From assembly GCF_020829625.1 (NCBI RefSeq), contig NZ_JAIVFX010000026.1, positions 29,466 through 93,465 of the forward strand: DNA of 64,000 bases. The letters are read 5' to 3'. The position numbers and the translations under genes were made by a program. The DNA is from Nostoc sp. XA010. GTDB lineage: Bacteria > Cyanobacteriota > Cyanobacteriia > Cyanobacteriales > Nostocaceae. This document shows, one piece after another, positions 1-8,288 of this stretch; within the stretch, counting starts at the first letter, position 1, and the number at the start of each line of letters is the position of its first letter. A model generated the notes under the pieces. The model did not search any database. It was not told the origin of the DNA and was given only the letters and a program-made list of their open reading frames with translations.

Positions 1-525
1 ACTAGTCTGACAAGTGAAGAAAAAAGACAAATTGAGCAAAAACTGCCCAGTAATCTACCTGACGCTCAGTTAGTTAGCTCTTTTGAGTTTCTCGATTTGA
101 TTGAGTTTTTGCACAGGCGATCGCAAGAAGACTTGCCACCTGAACACCAAATGCCTTTGAGTGAAGCGTTGGGTGAGCATATCAAGCGCCGTCTGCTCTA
201 CTCAGGAACGGTAACACGCATTGATTCTCCTTGGGGAATGCCCTTCTATGCTCTTACCCGTCCTTTTTATGCCCCCGCAGACGATCAAGAACGCACTTAC
301 ATCATGGTAGAAGATACCGCTCGGTATTTCCGCATGATGAAAAATTGGGCAGAACGGCAACGAAATGCCATGCGCTTACTGGAAGAACTTGATATCCTCC
401 CAGAAAAAATGGAGCAGGCTATGGAAGAATTAGATGAAGTTATCCGTGCCTGGGCAGATAAATATCACCAAGACGGGGGTATTCCAGTAATTTTACAGAC
501 AGTTTTTGGCGAAAGAGAAAACTAG
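1..525 (+). CDS. Conserved hypothetical protein, 5'-truncated by the window edge
   Basis: The frame is open from base 1 to a TAG at 523-525, so the gene almost certainly begins outside the window; a TTG at 97 is an unlikely true start. The visible part is about 174 residues, soluble and charged, with a central aromatic segment (around SPWGMPFYALTRPFYAP) and a helical C-terminal half rich in Glu, Met and Arg. No signal peptide, membrane segment or catalytic motif is seen. I do not recognise the family. It ends just before a dispersed repeat (CACCGCAGGGCGGAAGTCAAAAG) that recurs elsewhere in the window. The reading frame is secure; the function is unknown. Confidence 0.75.
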   Translation, partial: TSLTSEEKRQIEQKLPSNLPDAQLVSSFEFLDLIEFLHRRSQEDLPPEHQMPLSEALGEHIKRRLLYSGTVTRIDSPWGMPFYALTRPFYAPADDQERTYIMVEDTARYFRMMKNWAERQRNAMRLLEELDILPEKMEQAMEELDEVIRAWADKYHQDGGIPVILQTVFGEREN

Positions 526-948
526 CACCGCAGGGCGGAAGTCAAAAGTCAAAAGGCTTTAATTGTGGGCTTTCTGGCTGTAATGAAATGGTAATTTATT
601 TTTGCCGGACTCTACTAGTAGAGCTACACAAAATTTAAAAAGCTTACTTTATAAGCTTTCCACTGATTTTGTCCGTTGCTTAATAGTAGGGATATGGTTG
701 GTCTATTTACATTGTAACACTGTACTAGTAGTAGTACAAAAGTCACAAGCGATTTTGTGACTTTTGTGTTGTAAGTGTTTAGTTTGCATAATTTGCAAGC
801 AGAGGACAATTATACGCCGAAGTCCTGTTGGCCCAGTATATGCAATTTAAATGTGGAACATTACCTATCAATTTAAACGTGACAAACTAGTAGGGTGGAT
901 ATTAGAATATCCACCCTACTAATTAAAGTCAATTACAAAGGATTGTAA
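526..948. repeat. Repeat-rich intergenic region with ACTAGTA motifs and a 15-bp inverted repeat
   Basis: There is no convincing gene here. The stretch contains a CCGCAGGGCGGAAGTCAAAAG repeat at 527-556, ACTAGTA-centred palindromes near 613 and 724, a 33-bp dispersed repeat at 861-893 (second copy at 29469-29501), and a perfect 15-bp inverted repeat (AGTAGGGTGGATATT at 889-903, its complement at 906-920) that forms a long hairpin downstream of the minus-strand gene ending at 949. The hairpin lacks a following T-run, so it is better read as a repeat than as a proven terminator. Confidence 0.6.
861..893 (+). repeat. 33-bp dispersed repeat, copy 1
   Basis: This stretch matches 29469-29501 at 30 of 33 positions by eye. 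Both copies end in an ACTAGTAG motif and both lie next to inverted repeats. They are probably the ends of a small interspersed element. Confidence 0.55.
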
Positions 949-1650
949 TTAATTCGTCGTGCCGGGTTGCGTTGGCACAATCGGTTGCGTTGGAATAACC
1001 GGTTGTGTTGGAACACTTGGTTGCGTTGGAACACTCGGTTGTGTTGGAAATGGGACAGTCTCTAAACTTGGATTTGAACCCGCAGGTATTATAGTTGACG
1101 GTGGAGAGGAAGATGAAGCACCGATAACACTATCATCAGCACTGATACAACTATCTAACGCCTGTGTAGCAGGAAAGTCGATTTGACTACGCAAGCCAAC
1201 CACACACTGTCCAAAGCGCACGGGTAACAAACTACGTCCACAGTAATCTAGAACTGCCAGATTAGCTTCTTCCTTGGTACTTAAGCTGACGCCAACTACA
1301 CAGGTAGCTAACTCCTCAGGACGCCGGGCCCTCCCACAAGTAGAAAGCGCATCTGTCGCGGCAATTTGGGTTTGCTTCTCAATTTTAACCACGCAAGCAG
1401 CCAAATCTTTTGGACGCAGTGCTGCTGCACAACCTTGTGATGCCGCTTCTGCCGTTACACCCACGCTCAAAAGGCGACCTGCACAGACACTATAATCATT
1501 GTTGTAGGAAGCAGCGATCGCTGTATTGGGTAAGATCGTTGCCAAGCATCCAGCTATAGCCAAAACTGGTACTGTTAAAATCCTGGAGGTGGAACTGGCT
1601 TGTTTGTTCTTACCTCTATTAACCGCTTTATTGCTCATTGACGTTGCCAT
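949..1650 (-). CDS. Secreted cysteine-repeat protein with a Pro-Thr-Gln repeat tail
   Basis: The protein is about 233 residues. It starts with a basic stretch and a hydrophobic segment ending in PNTAIAA, a likely Sec signal peptide. The mature part holds three tandem units of about 31 residues with the pattern C-x11-C-V-V-x16/17-C, preceded by a partial unit. The C-terminus is a run of PTQP-type pentapeptides (SVPTQ, VIPTQ, IVPTQ) resembling a wall or envelope spacer. I do not recognise a named family and infer a disulfide-stabilised envelope protein. Start choice is uncertain: TTG at 1665, ATG at 1650 or ATG at 1638 are all possible, and a GGAG lies between the first two. It is monocistronic. 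Confidence 0.8.
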   Translation of the reverse strand: MATSMSNKAVNRGKNKQASSTSRILTVPVLAIAGCLATILPNTAIAASYNNDYSVCAGRLLSVGVTAEAASQGCAAALRPKDLAACVVKIEKQTQIAATDALSTCGRARRPEELATCVVGVSLSTKEEANLAVLDYCGRSLLPVRFGQCVVGLRSQIDFPATQALDSCISADDSVIGASSSSPPSTIIPAGSNPSLETVPFPTQPSVPTQPSVPTQPVIPTQPIVPTQPGTTN

Positions 1651-1869
1651 TCTCCAAACACCCAAGGTTATGCTAACTCAAATATCTTAAAAATCCTCTG
1701 CAATTAAAGAATTTCAGCATTAGCAAGGTATAGACATAATTAATTATGTCGGAAATTATGTTAATATAACTGTTTGAAAGATAAGTAGACAACGTAAAAA
1801 GTATTTCAGAGTAAGAATACTGCGTAAACCAATCTGATGATTGAGTAGTCTACGAAACTAAATAAACAC
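1651..1869. other. AT-rich intergenic region, promoter side of the cysteine-repeat gene
   Basis: This is an AT-rich stretch between the divergent secreted-protein gene and the element upstream of rpsD. It presumably carries promoters for the left-hand gene, but no box can be assigned with confidence. No RNA gene is apparent. Confidence 0.4.
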
Positions 1870-2055
1870 AAAAAAGTTATTGGCAGGAGTCCGGCGTGAC
1901 AGGTCGGAATTCAGGCTTGGAAGCTAGTGTGTCGGTACCGACTTAAAGCAACTAGCGTAAAAGTTGATGCCTCTACTTTGGTAGGATACGTCATACCAAG
2001 GCAAGCACCCTCAAAAAACCAAGAATCCCCTGATTTTTAATCAGTGGTATGTCAA
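1870..2055 (+). mobile_element. Relic IS200/IS605-type right end with possible omega-RNA scaffold
   Basis: A structured stretch of about 185 bases just upstream of rpsD ends in CCAAGAATCCCC, a hairpin (CTGATT/AATCAG arms) and GGTATGTCAA. This layout, AAGAATCC then hairpin then GG-A-GTCAA, is what I know of cyanobacterial IS200/IS605 right ends, where the omega RNA of TnpB terminates. A second example, on the minus strand, ends at 26065. No tnpB reading frame remains here. It could instead be an rpsD leader RNA. The family assignment rests on motif memory, not on a search. Confidence 0.45.
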
Positions 2056-2103
2056 CATAGAATGTTTGGGTAAAGTTTAAACAGGATTAGATTAAGGAAA
2101 CTC

Positions 2104-2712
2104 ATGTCCCGATATAGAGGGCCACGCCTCAGAATTGTACGCCGCTTGGGCGATTTACCAGGATTAACTCGTAAAAGCGCCAGACGCGCTTACCCGCCTG
2201 GTATGCATGGTCAGAACCGCAAGAAGCGCTCTGAGTATGCTATCCGTCTAGAAGAAAAGCAAAAGCTCCGCTTCAACTACGGTTTGACTGAAAAGCAATT
2301 GCTGCGCTATGTGCGGAAAGCCAGACGTGTTACTGGTTCTACCGGACAAGTGTTGCTACAATTGCTAGAAATGCGCTTGGATAATACCGTTTTCCGTTTG
2401 GGTATAGCCCCGACTATCCCAGCAGCTCGTCAACTAGTAAATCACGGACACGTAACTGTTAACGGTCGTGTGGTTAATATTGCCAGCTATCAATGCCGTC
2501 CTGGTGAAGTAATTGCGGTCAGGGATCGGGCACAATCACGGAAGTTGGTGGAAGCTAACTTACAATATCCCGGTTTGGCAAACCTCCCCAGTCATTTGGA
2601 GTTTGACAAAAATAAGTTGGTTGGTAGAGTCAACAGCGTTATTGAACGCGAATGGGTGGCACTACAAGTTAACGAACTACTTGTGGTGGAATACTACTCA
2701 CGACAAGCTTAA
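2104..2712 (+). CDS. rpsD: 30S ribosomal protein S4
   Basis: S4 is a primary 16S rRNA-binding protein that nucleates assembly of the small subunit body. The 202-residue product has the expected length and the N-terminal MSRYRGPRLRIVRRLG start. An S4 RNA-binding domain follows at about residues 90-155 (MRLDNTVFRLGIAPTIPAAR, then VNHGHVTVNGRVV), and the conserved C-terminal ELLVVEYYSR is present. The ATG at 2104 is preceded by AAGGAAACTC. It stands alone, as is common for rpsD in cyanobacteria, facing moaA. Its upstream region holds a structured mobile-element relic, so the native promoter may lie close to the start or within that relic. Confidence 0.98.
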   Translation: MSRYRGPRLRIVRRLGDLPGLTRKSARRAYPPGMHGQNRKKRSEYAIRLEEKQKLRFNYGLTEKQLLRYVRKARRVTGSTGQVLLQLLEMRLDNTVFRLGIAPTIPAARQLVNHGHVTVNGRVVNIASYQCRPGEVIAVRDRAQSRKLVEANLQYPGLANLPSHLEFDKNKLVGRVNSVIEREWVALQVNELLVVEYYSRQA

Positions 2713-2714
2713 AC

Positions 2715-2790
2715 AGTTAAGAGTTAGGAGTTATGAGTTAGGAGTTGCAAGACGATAATTCCTAACTCCTCACTTTTAACTCCTAACTAT
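2715..2790. terminator. Heptamer-repeat inverted hairpin between rpsD and moaA
   Basis: GAGTTAGGAGTTATGAGTTAGGAGTT is followed about 15 bases later by its near-complement (CCTAACTCC...AACTCCTAAC). The repeat pair makes a long hairpin in the 80-base gap between two convergent genes and probably serves as a bidirectional terminator. The units belong to the heptamer repeat family seen throughout the window. Confidence 0.55.
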
Positions 2791-2792
2791 TT

Positions 2793-3779
2793 TCATCCAC
2801 CAATTTGCGACATGGTGCGGGTATATGTACCTGAAATGCCAGAATCGCGCCCTTTAAAGTTAATTTCTGGCTTGATTCCAAGTAAATGCCTCACCTGCTC
2901 TTGTAATTGAGCGGTGCTAGTGCCAAAACGCAGAGCAGTTTTTAAATCTATTTGACCAGTTTCATTTAATAAACAAGGACGCAGCCAGCCATCAGCACTC
3001 AGGCGCATCCGGTTACAACGATCGCAAAAACATTCCGACATTTGACTAATAAATCCCAGTGTCCCCTTCGCGCCGGGAATTTGAAATACATCAGCAGGCC
3101 CAGCACCACGAACTTGTGATTCTGTCAAGCCCCAGCGATCGCGAATACGTTCTCGTAAATCGGCTGAAGATACCCAACCGCGATCGCCAAACAAATGCAC
3201 ATTACCAATGGGCATAAATTCAATAAAACGAACGTGCCACTGTTTATCAATTGTCAGGGCGGCTAAATCTAGAACTTCGTGGTCATTAACACCAGGAATC
3301 ACCACCACATTCAGCTTCAGGGGGTCGAATCCGACCTGATGGGCAGCTTGAATGCCCTGCCAAACTTGTTGCCAACGAGAACGCCCGTGATTACCAATAA
3401 TTTGATCAAAAATGTCGGGATCAAGCGAGTCCAGACTAATATTAATTCGTCGCAGACCTGCGTTGTAGAGGTTTTGTGCCATCGGAGCCAGCAAAAAACC
3501 GTTGGTGGTCATTGAGAGGTCTTGAGTTTCGGGGAGACTTGCGATCGCCCTTACTAAATCTACCACGCGCGGACGCAACAAGGGTTCACCCCCAGTCAAC
3601 CGAAACTGCTTAAAGCCTACTGGAATAAATACCTCTTCAATTAAGGTGAGTAGTTCTTCATCAGTCAACATCTGTTGCTTGAGAATATAATCCAGTTCTA
3701 CTCCCTCTGGCATACAGTATTGACAACGAAAATTGCAGCGATCGATTAAGCTTATCCGGAGGTAGTCTACCTGATTCAT
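2793..3779 (-). CDS. moaA: GTP 3',8-cyclase MoaA (molybdenum cofactor biosynthesis)
   Basis: MoaA is a radical-SAM enzyme that, with MoaC, converts GTP to cyclic pyranopterin monophosphate for molybdenum cofactor. The radical-SAM cluster motif CNFRCQYC lies at about residues 14-21. The second 4Fe-4S cluster ligands lie in the C-terminal half (CFCDRCNRMRLS, then LRPC), and the protein ends in a double glycine (SQIGG), as functional MoaA does. Length of 328 residues is typical. No other moa gene is adjacent. Mo-cofactor would serve nitrate reductase in this organism (inference). Confidence 0.96.
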   Translation of the reverse strand: MNQVDYLRISLIDRCNFRCQYCMPEGVELDYILKQQMLTDEELLTLIEEVFIPVGFKQFRLTGGEPLLRPRVVDLVRAIASLPETQDLSMTTNGFLLAPMAQNLYNAGLRRINISLDSLDPDIFDQIIGNHGRSRWQQVWQGIQAAHQVGFDPLKLNVVVIPGVNDHEVLDLAALTIDKQWHVRFIEFMPIGNVHLFGDRGWVSSADLRERIRDRWGLTESQVRGAGPADVFQIPGAKGTLGFISQMSECFCDRCNRMRLSADGWLRPCLLNETGQIDLKTALRFGTSTAQLQEQVRHLLGIKPEINFKGRDSGISGTYTRTMSQIGG

Positions 3780-3941
3780 CGTTTTATTTTTATTGTCTCT
3801 GATTAATTAAAGACTTTACAAAGTTGGTTTACGCCTTCGTACTATATTTGTTGTAACTCAAGATACCATACTTCCCCTTAAGTGAGAGTCCACAGATTGT
3901 GGCATAATAAGCCGATCGCATCCACTAGTTAGTCATCAATC

Positions 3942-4973
3942 GTGCAAGACACCGACTCCATCAACGACCTTGCTGCTGCTCTACTACAGCCAGCAGATAT
4001 CAGCTTTGAACTGCCCGATCCAGAAGATGAACAGATTCTAGAATCAGATTTTCAACAGCAGCTAGAAGTAGCGTGGCAGGTATGCGATCGCTTTGATTTG
4101 CAAACTGAAATCTGGCGGGGGCGAATTTTACGCGCTATCCGCGACAGAGAGAAAGTTGGTGGTGACGGACGCGGTACTGGCTTTCTGCGCTGGCTAAAAG
4201 AGCGGGAAATCAGCAAAAGTCAAGCATATTCCTGGATTCAACTGGCGAATAGTGCCGATACTCTCATCGAAGACGGTAAACTTGATCCCGGAACTGTAAA
4301 CAACTTCAGCAAAAGGGCATTTGTTGAAACCTCCAAAGCAGTCCCAGAAGTGCAACAGATGGTGAGTGAAGCTGCCCAAAAAGGCGATCGCATCACCAGG
4401 CGGGAAGTGCGTCAACTCAGCGATGAATGGACAGCCATGTCCTCAGATTTATTACCCGAAGCAGTTAAAGAAAAAGCAGCAGATAATACCCTTCCCCCAC
4501 GCTACATTGCCCCACTGGTGAAGGAAATGGAAAAACTGCCAGAAGCGCACCAAAAGTTTATCCAAAAGGAAATTGCTGCTAATCCTGATGTGGATACCCT
4601 CAAACAGGTAACTACAGAAGCGCGTAACTTAGCCAAATATCTGAAAGGGGCGGCTCAAGTTCAGGCACTGACGAAGGAAGATGTTGATATTGAAACAGCC
4701 TTAGAAGAAGCGCAAAGAGTCGGCTGTTTGAGCATTGCTGCTGATTTGGTCAATCAAGCATCGCAAATTGAACAAACGATCGCTAAATTGTACATGACTT
4801 GGAAACGGATCGGTAATTTAGCAGATCGATTATATGTAGATACAGGTGCAAGTACACCCAACTTGCGATCGCTCCTCACTTGCTTGGAACCTCTAGGTGG
4901 TGAAATCATGGAATTGCAACTTAGTGGTGCGACTGAACACACTATACGTCTGCAAATTCAAGAGACGAGTTAA
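3942..4973 (+). CDS. Hypothetical protein with a possible helix-turn-helix and long helical C-terminal half
   Basis: This 343-residue protein starts with GTG at 3942; an AGTTAGTCATC precedes it and no better start is seen. It has an acidic N-terminus, then a segment near residues 70-125 (GFLRWLKEREISKSQAYSWI and following) that reads like a helix-turn-helix or KfrA/ParB-like DNA-binding region. A highly helical, Glu/Lys-rich remainder with coiled-coil character follows. There is no signal peptide or membrane span. I do not recognise a named family. A DNA-binding role is inference from the local pattern only. It stands alone between moaA and the BrnTA pair. Confidence 0.8.
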   Translation: MQDTDSINDLAAALLQPADISFELPDPEDEQILESDFQQQLEVAWQVCDRFDLQTEIWRGRILRAIRDREKVGGDGRGTGFLRWLKEREISKSQAYSWIQLANSADTLIEDGKLDPGTVNNFSKRAFVETSKAVPEVQQMVSEAAQKGDRITRREVRQLSDEWTAMSSDLLPEAVKEKAADNTLPPRYIAPLVKEMEKLPEAHQKFIQKEIAANPDVDTLKQVTTEARNLAKYLKGAAQVQALTKEDVDIETALEEAQRVGCLSIAADLVNQASQIEQTIAKLYMTWKRIGNLADRLYVDTGASTPNLRSLLTCLEPLGGEIMELQLSGATEHTIRLQIQETS

Positions 4974-5003
4974 AGAATAGGCAATAGCGATGCCGTTTGC
5001 AAA

Positions 5004-5062
5004 GCGTCTGTCTGCGACACGCTGCTCGTTCGCGTCAGCGTCCCGCAGGGAACGTAGAGAAG
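5004..5062 (+). repeat. Dispersed GC-rich repeat, copy 1 (other copy at 51417-51474)
   Basis: GCGTCTGTCTGCGA...CGTTCGCGTCAGCGTCCCGCAGGGAACGTAGAGAAG recurs almost exactly at 51417-51474. It belongs to a Nostoc-type interspersed repeat family. It is noncoding and lies just beyond the brnA stop. Confidence 0.7.
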
Positions 5063-5082
5063 ACTGGCTACGCCGGAGCAAT

Positions 5083-5313
5083 TTATCTTTCAGCCTTTGG
5101 AATTGCTGAGAGTAAGGCACGGAGAGCGTTGTTAACAGCTTCTGATGTTTTGAATATCTCAGCGACATCAGCATCTAGGGTAACTGTCAAAGGAGCTTTT
5201 TCTTGCTGACTGGCGAAACGGTTGGGCAAGGCTTTGCGATAATCAAAGTTATACTCTGGAAGCAAGTCATCGTCTGCGTTGTTGTGGAATTCAGAAGCCT
5301 GTGAATTCTTCAT
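5083..5313 (-). CDS. brnA: BrnA-type antitoxin
   Basis: This is a 76-residue protein with a disordered acidic N-terminus (MKNSQASEFHNNADDD). Its C-terminal part (KAPLTVTLDADVAEIFKTSE...NALRALLSA) fits a BrnA ribbon-helix-helix antitoxin: LTVTLDADV is the strand that contacts DNA in this family. It overlaps the upstream toxin gene by 23 bases, so the two are translationally coupled. In BrnTA systems the antitoxin neutralises BrnT and the complex represses its own promoter. The gene order toxin-antitoxin is the usual one for this family. Confidence 0.85.
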   Translation of the reverse strand: MKNSQASEFHNNADDDLLPEYNFDYRKALPNRFASQQEKAPLTVTLDADVAEIFKTSEAVNNALRALLSAIPKAER

Positions 5314-5578
5314 AATCTCTTCGTTCTTTCTTGGTTGCTAGACGTGCGCTAATGATACGGATAACGTTTGCTCTTTGTGTAAAACAGACCAATAACAGGC
5401 GATTGTCTTGGTCATGTCCGATGATGATTTCCCGACGTTCACCAAGAGAGTGCCATTCATCGTTGAATATGTAAGCTAGAGAGTCGTTGAAGACTGTCTT
5501 AGCCGCTTCAAAGCTGATGCAGTGCTTGTTGAGATTCAAACTAGCTTTTTGGTTATCCCACTCAAATTCTAAATTCAT
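5291..5578 (-). CDS. brnT: BrnT-type ribonuclease toxin
   Basis: This 95-residue protein opens with FEWDNQKASLNLNKHCISFE, matching the BrnT pattern F-E-W-D-x-x-K-A-x-x-N-x-x-K-H-x-I-x-F. It ends with the RIISAR..TKKERRDYE signature. BrnT toxins have a RelE-like fold and cleave RNA. The conserved Lys, His, Arg and Glu positions are present (the GHDQDNRLLLVCFTQR strand region, then RIISARLATKKERRDYE). The gene precedes and overlaps brnA. The ATG at 5578 follows a short AT-rich leader in which the autoregulated promoter should lie. It appears intact. Confidence 0.9.
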   Translation of the reverse strand: MNLEFEWDNQKASLNLNKHCISFEAAKTVFNDSLAYIFNDEWHSLGERREIIIGHDQDNRLLLVCFTQRANVIRIISARLATKKERRDYEEFTGF

Positions 5579-5679
5579 GCCTTGATATGAGGCTACTCTA
5601 CTTGCAATAACCTCTACTTACAAAACTTAATTTTTTCTAAGAGCTGATTCGCAAAGAGAATCTCGCCATATCTCAAATT

Positions 5680-8124
5680 CTAATGAGCAGCGCAAGATGT
5701 AGCGGTGAGCAAGGAATTATGGGGCGACGCAGTGGGTACTTGAGCAACCAGAACCACATTACCATTGGCATCCCTTACCCACCCTTGGGCTTCCACAATT
5801 TGAGTAGGTTCATTGACAGAATTAACTTTCTGTGATTTCTCTCCTGTGTTTCGCTGCGCCTGAACAACCGCTCTTTTCTGAATAACGCCAGCACGATTCT
5901 GACTATCGGGAGAGAGTGTGATCCAATCTGCCAGCACTGCATCAGCCATCAATAGCTCCGTGGGATCGGGGGCTAGCCCTCCACGTCCAGTAGTAATAAA
6001 TGAACTTTTGGCTATTTTTACACCAGAATTACAACCAGCAGTAATTTGCTGGGAAGCATCAACCAAATTTACGGGCAGTTCTACTAATCCTTTACTGGAG
6101 TCAGCATCTGGTGAGTTGATTTGGACTGTGCCACTTAACGAAGGGTTATGCTGAGAAAAGGCCGTGATGTCATTTGTTTGCAAGTTATCCGGGTTTATTT
6201 CTTCTGGGTCAAGTTTTTCTACGTCTGCATGGGTGCGGGGCACAAAACCAAAGATGTTCTTAGCGGTGATTGTGATTTTACCACCTGAGCCAGAGAAGGC
6301 ATTGGCAGTGATATCGCTATTTTCAAAGGGAGGCGCGACAATGAAGCCATTGGGTGCTTTGATGGTGATATTACCGCCATCTCCACCAAGCCCTGTCGTA
6401 CCTGCGTTAGTGGTTATTTTACTTTCGCGGCGCATCAATAATAAGTTCTGCACCTGTAGCGTAATATTCCCGCCTCGACCTGACTCACTATTGGATGTCA
6501 GTTTCCCCTTGTTGTCCAGAAGTATGGAGCGAGCGGTTATATTTAAATCGCCAGCTTTCCCTAAATTAGTGGGATCTCCGATATAGATTACATTTTTTCG
6601 AGCTTGGCTGCTCACAGTTATTACAGCCCCATCCTTGATAATCAATCGCCCTGTAGTTAGGGTCAAGTTTCCGCCATCTCCAGGCCCTTCAGTTCCAGAA
6701 AACAAGCCACTGAGCCTAGAACCATTTGGTGAGGTTCCTATTAGTTCTACCGACTCAGAGGCGTTCACTGTCAAGTTTCCTGCTTTTCCTGTATTTGCTG
6801 GTGTAAGTTCGTTAGAAATATACCTATATATGCCTTCAGAGCTTGTTGATATTCTTGCCCCTCCTTGGATACGCAACTTTCCAGTATTAATTGTGATGCT
6901 GCCAGCGTTTTTATCGCTATAAGTTGCACTAAATAATCCACTGGATATTAAATCACTACCATCTCGGAAGAGAGGAATGGAGGTGCCGCCGATTAGTTCT
7001 ACAGAATCTGAGGCGTTTATGGTCAATTGCCCGTGCAATTGTGCTCCATCTCTGACCACCAAGTTTTTAGTAGTAACATTTATGTTTCCAGAGTTTCCGT
7101 TGGAGAAACTCTGAGTCAACAGTTGGGCATTTTGTTCAACTACTACAGACTCTGAGGCGTTCACTGTTAAATCTCCTCCTGATTCTCCTCCAGAGGGATC
7201 AACTACAGTTAGCAAACTGCCAGCTACCCGTACCAGCCTGCCTTGCACGTGGATATTGCCGCCCTCTCCATGAGCGTCTACAATAGATCGAATTTTATTT
7301 AACTGGATTAGTTCGATGTTCTGGAAATTTTGAACATTTTCATATCCCAACGCCCAACCTTGGTTCGTTGGGCTTAAACTAACCAAACTATTATTAGCAA
7401 CGCTTCCTAACTCAACTCTTCCATCCTTTGCGGTGATATTTCCCCCCTCTAGGGTTATATCACCGCCTATAAGTGCCAAGGTTTTGCCTTGCCGCACCTG
7501 TAGACCAACGCCTTGTCTCCAGATATTAACTGCGCCATCTGGTTTTGCTTGAGATTGATTGCGGATGGGAGCCGCAGTTGCTCCAAATTGTAAACCAATG
7601 GGAACACTTAATGTTAGTAAAGGTGTAGTTTGAGGAGATGTAGCACTAAACTTTGTACCATCAGCAAAGTTCAAGCTACTCGCCGTACTTGCCACAAATG
7701 AACCGCCGATATTTAAAGAAGCATTGGGCCCAAAAACAATGCCGTTAGGATTAATCAGAAACAGGTTGGCTGTGCCGTTAGCTTTCAGAATGCCATCTAT
7801 ATTAGAAATCGAATTGCCACTCACCCGACTGATGATATTTTGAATATCTATTGGATTGTTAAAGTAGGCTGTCCTTCCCGCAGAGACAGAAAACTGTTCA
7901 AAGCTGTGGAACAAGTTTGTACCACGAACTGCCCCACCATCAATTTGGTCTATAGGCTGACCATTGATAAGATTTGGTGTAATGATTGAACTTTCAGATC
8001 CAAGTGTGCCATCCTTTTGTATTTGGGCTATGGCAAAACTTTGAAAGAAAGTGAACACTCCAGCAATTGCGAAAGTACTCACTATCCCTATCTTCCAGCA
8101 CCAACTGCTTCGGTATCGAAACAT
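5680..8124 (-). CDS. Filamentous-hemagglutinin-type exoprotein (two-partner secretion TpsA)
   Basis: This 814-residue secreted protein has an N-terminal hydrophobic signal (about residues 12-33, ending AIAQ). A haemagglutination-activity (TPS) domain follows at about 40-160 with typical features: DGGAVRGTNLFHSFEQFSV, NIISRVSG and ANLFLINPNGIVFGP. The rest is a beta-helix of repeats in the style GNLTVNASESVEL and GGNITLQ. A conserved cyanobacterial C-terminal segment holds a few Cys (AGCNSGVKIA). TpsA proteins cross the outer membrane through a TpsB Omp85-type pore, and no tpsB is adjacent. The Omp85-like protein at 49058 is a distant candidate only. Adhesion or surface function is inferred. 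Confidence 0.92.
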   Translation of the reverse strand: MFRYRSSWCWKIGIVSTFAIAGVFTFFQSFAIAQIQKDGTLGSESSIITPNLINGQPIDQIDGGAVRGTNLFHSFEQFSVSAGRTAYFNNPIDIQNIISRVSGNSISNIDGILKANGTANLFLINPNGIVFGPNASLNIGGSFVASTASSLNFADGTKFSATSPQTTPLLTLSVPIGLQFGATAAPIRNQSQAKPDGAVNIWRQGVGLQVRQGKTLALIGGDITLEGGNITAKDGRVELGSVANNSLVSLSPTNQGWALGYENVQNFQNIELIQLNKIRSIVDAHGEGGNIHVQGRLVRVAGSLLTVVDPSGGESGGDLTVNASESVVVEQNAQLLTQSFSNGNSGNINVTTKNLVVRDGAQLHGQLTINASDSVELIGGTSIPLFRDGSDLISSGLFSATYSDKNAGSITINTGKLRIQGGARISTSSEGIYRYISNELTPANTGKAGNLTVNASESVELIGTSPNGSRLSGLFSGTEGPGDGGNLTLTTGRLIIKDGAVITVSSQARKNVIYIGDPTNLGKAGDLNITARSILLDNKGKLTSNSESGRGGNITLQVQNLLLMRRESKITTNAGTTGLGGDGGNITIKAPNGFIVAPPFENSDITANAFSGSGGKITITAKNIFGFVPRTHADVEKLDPEEINPDNLQTNDITAFSQHNPSLSGTVQINSPDADSSKGLVELPVNLVDASQQITAGCNSGVKIAKSSFITTGRGGLAPDPTELLMADAVLADWITLSPDSQNRAGVIQKRAVVQAQRNTGEKSQKVNSVNEPTQIVEAQGWVRDANGNVVLVAQVPTASPHNSLLTATSCAAH

Positions 8125-8288
8125 TACAAACTTGCACCCAAAAAATTAAGAGTATATTGAAATACTGCTCTTTGCTAATTAGGTATGGTGATAGTTGAGA
8201 TTATCTCTGTAGCCTAATTAGTAAATGCAAAGTTCAGTATTTTTATACTCACTAGAATAAACTCTTTAGAGTACAAAAACTAAATTAT

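Noticed and set aside
624..809. 61-residue minus-strand frame
   Set aside because: It lies in repeat DNA with ACTAGTA palindromes; no support.
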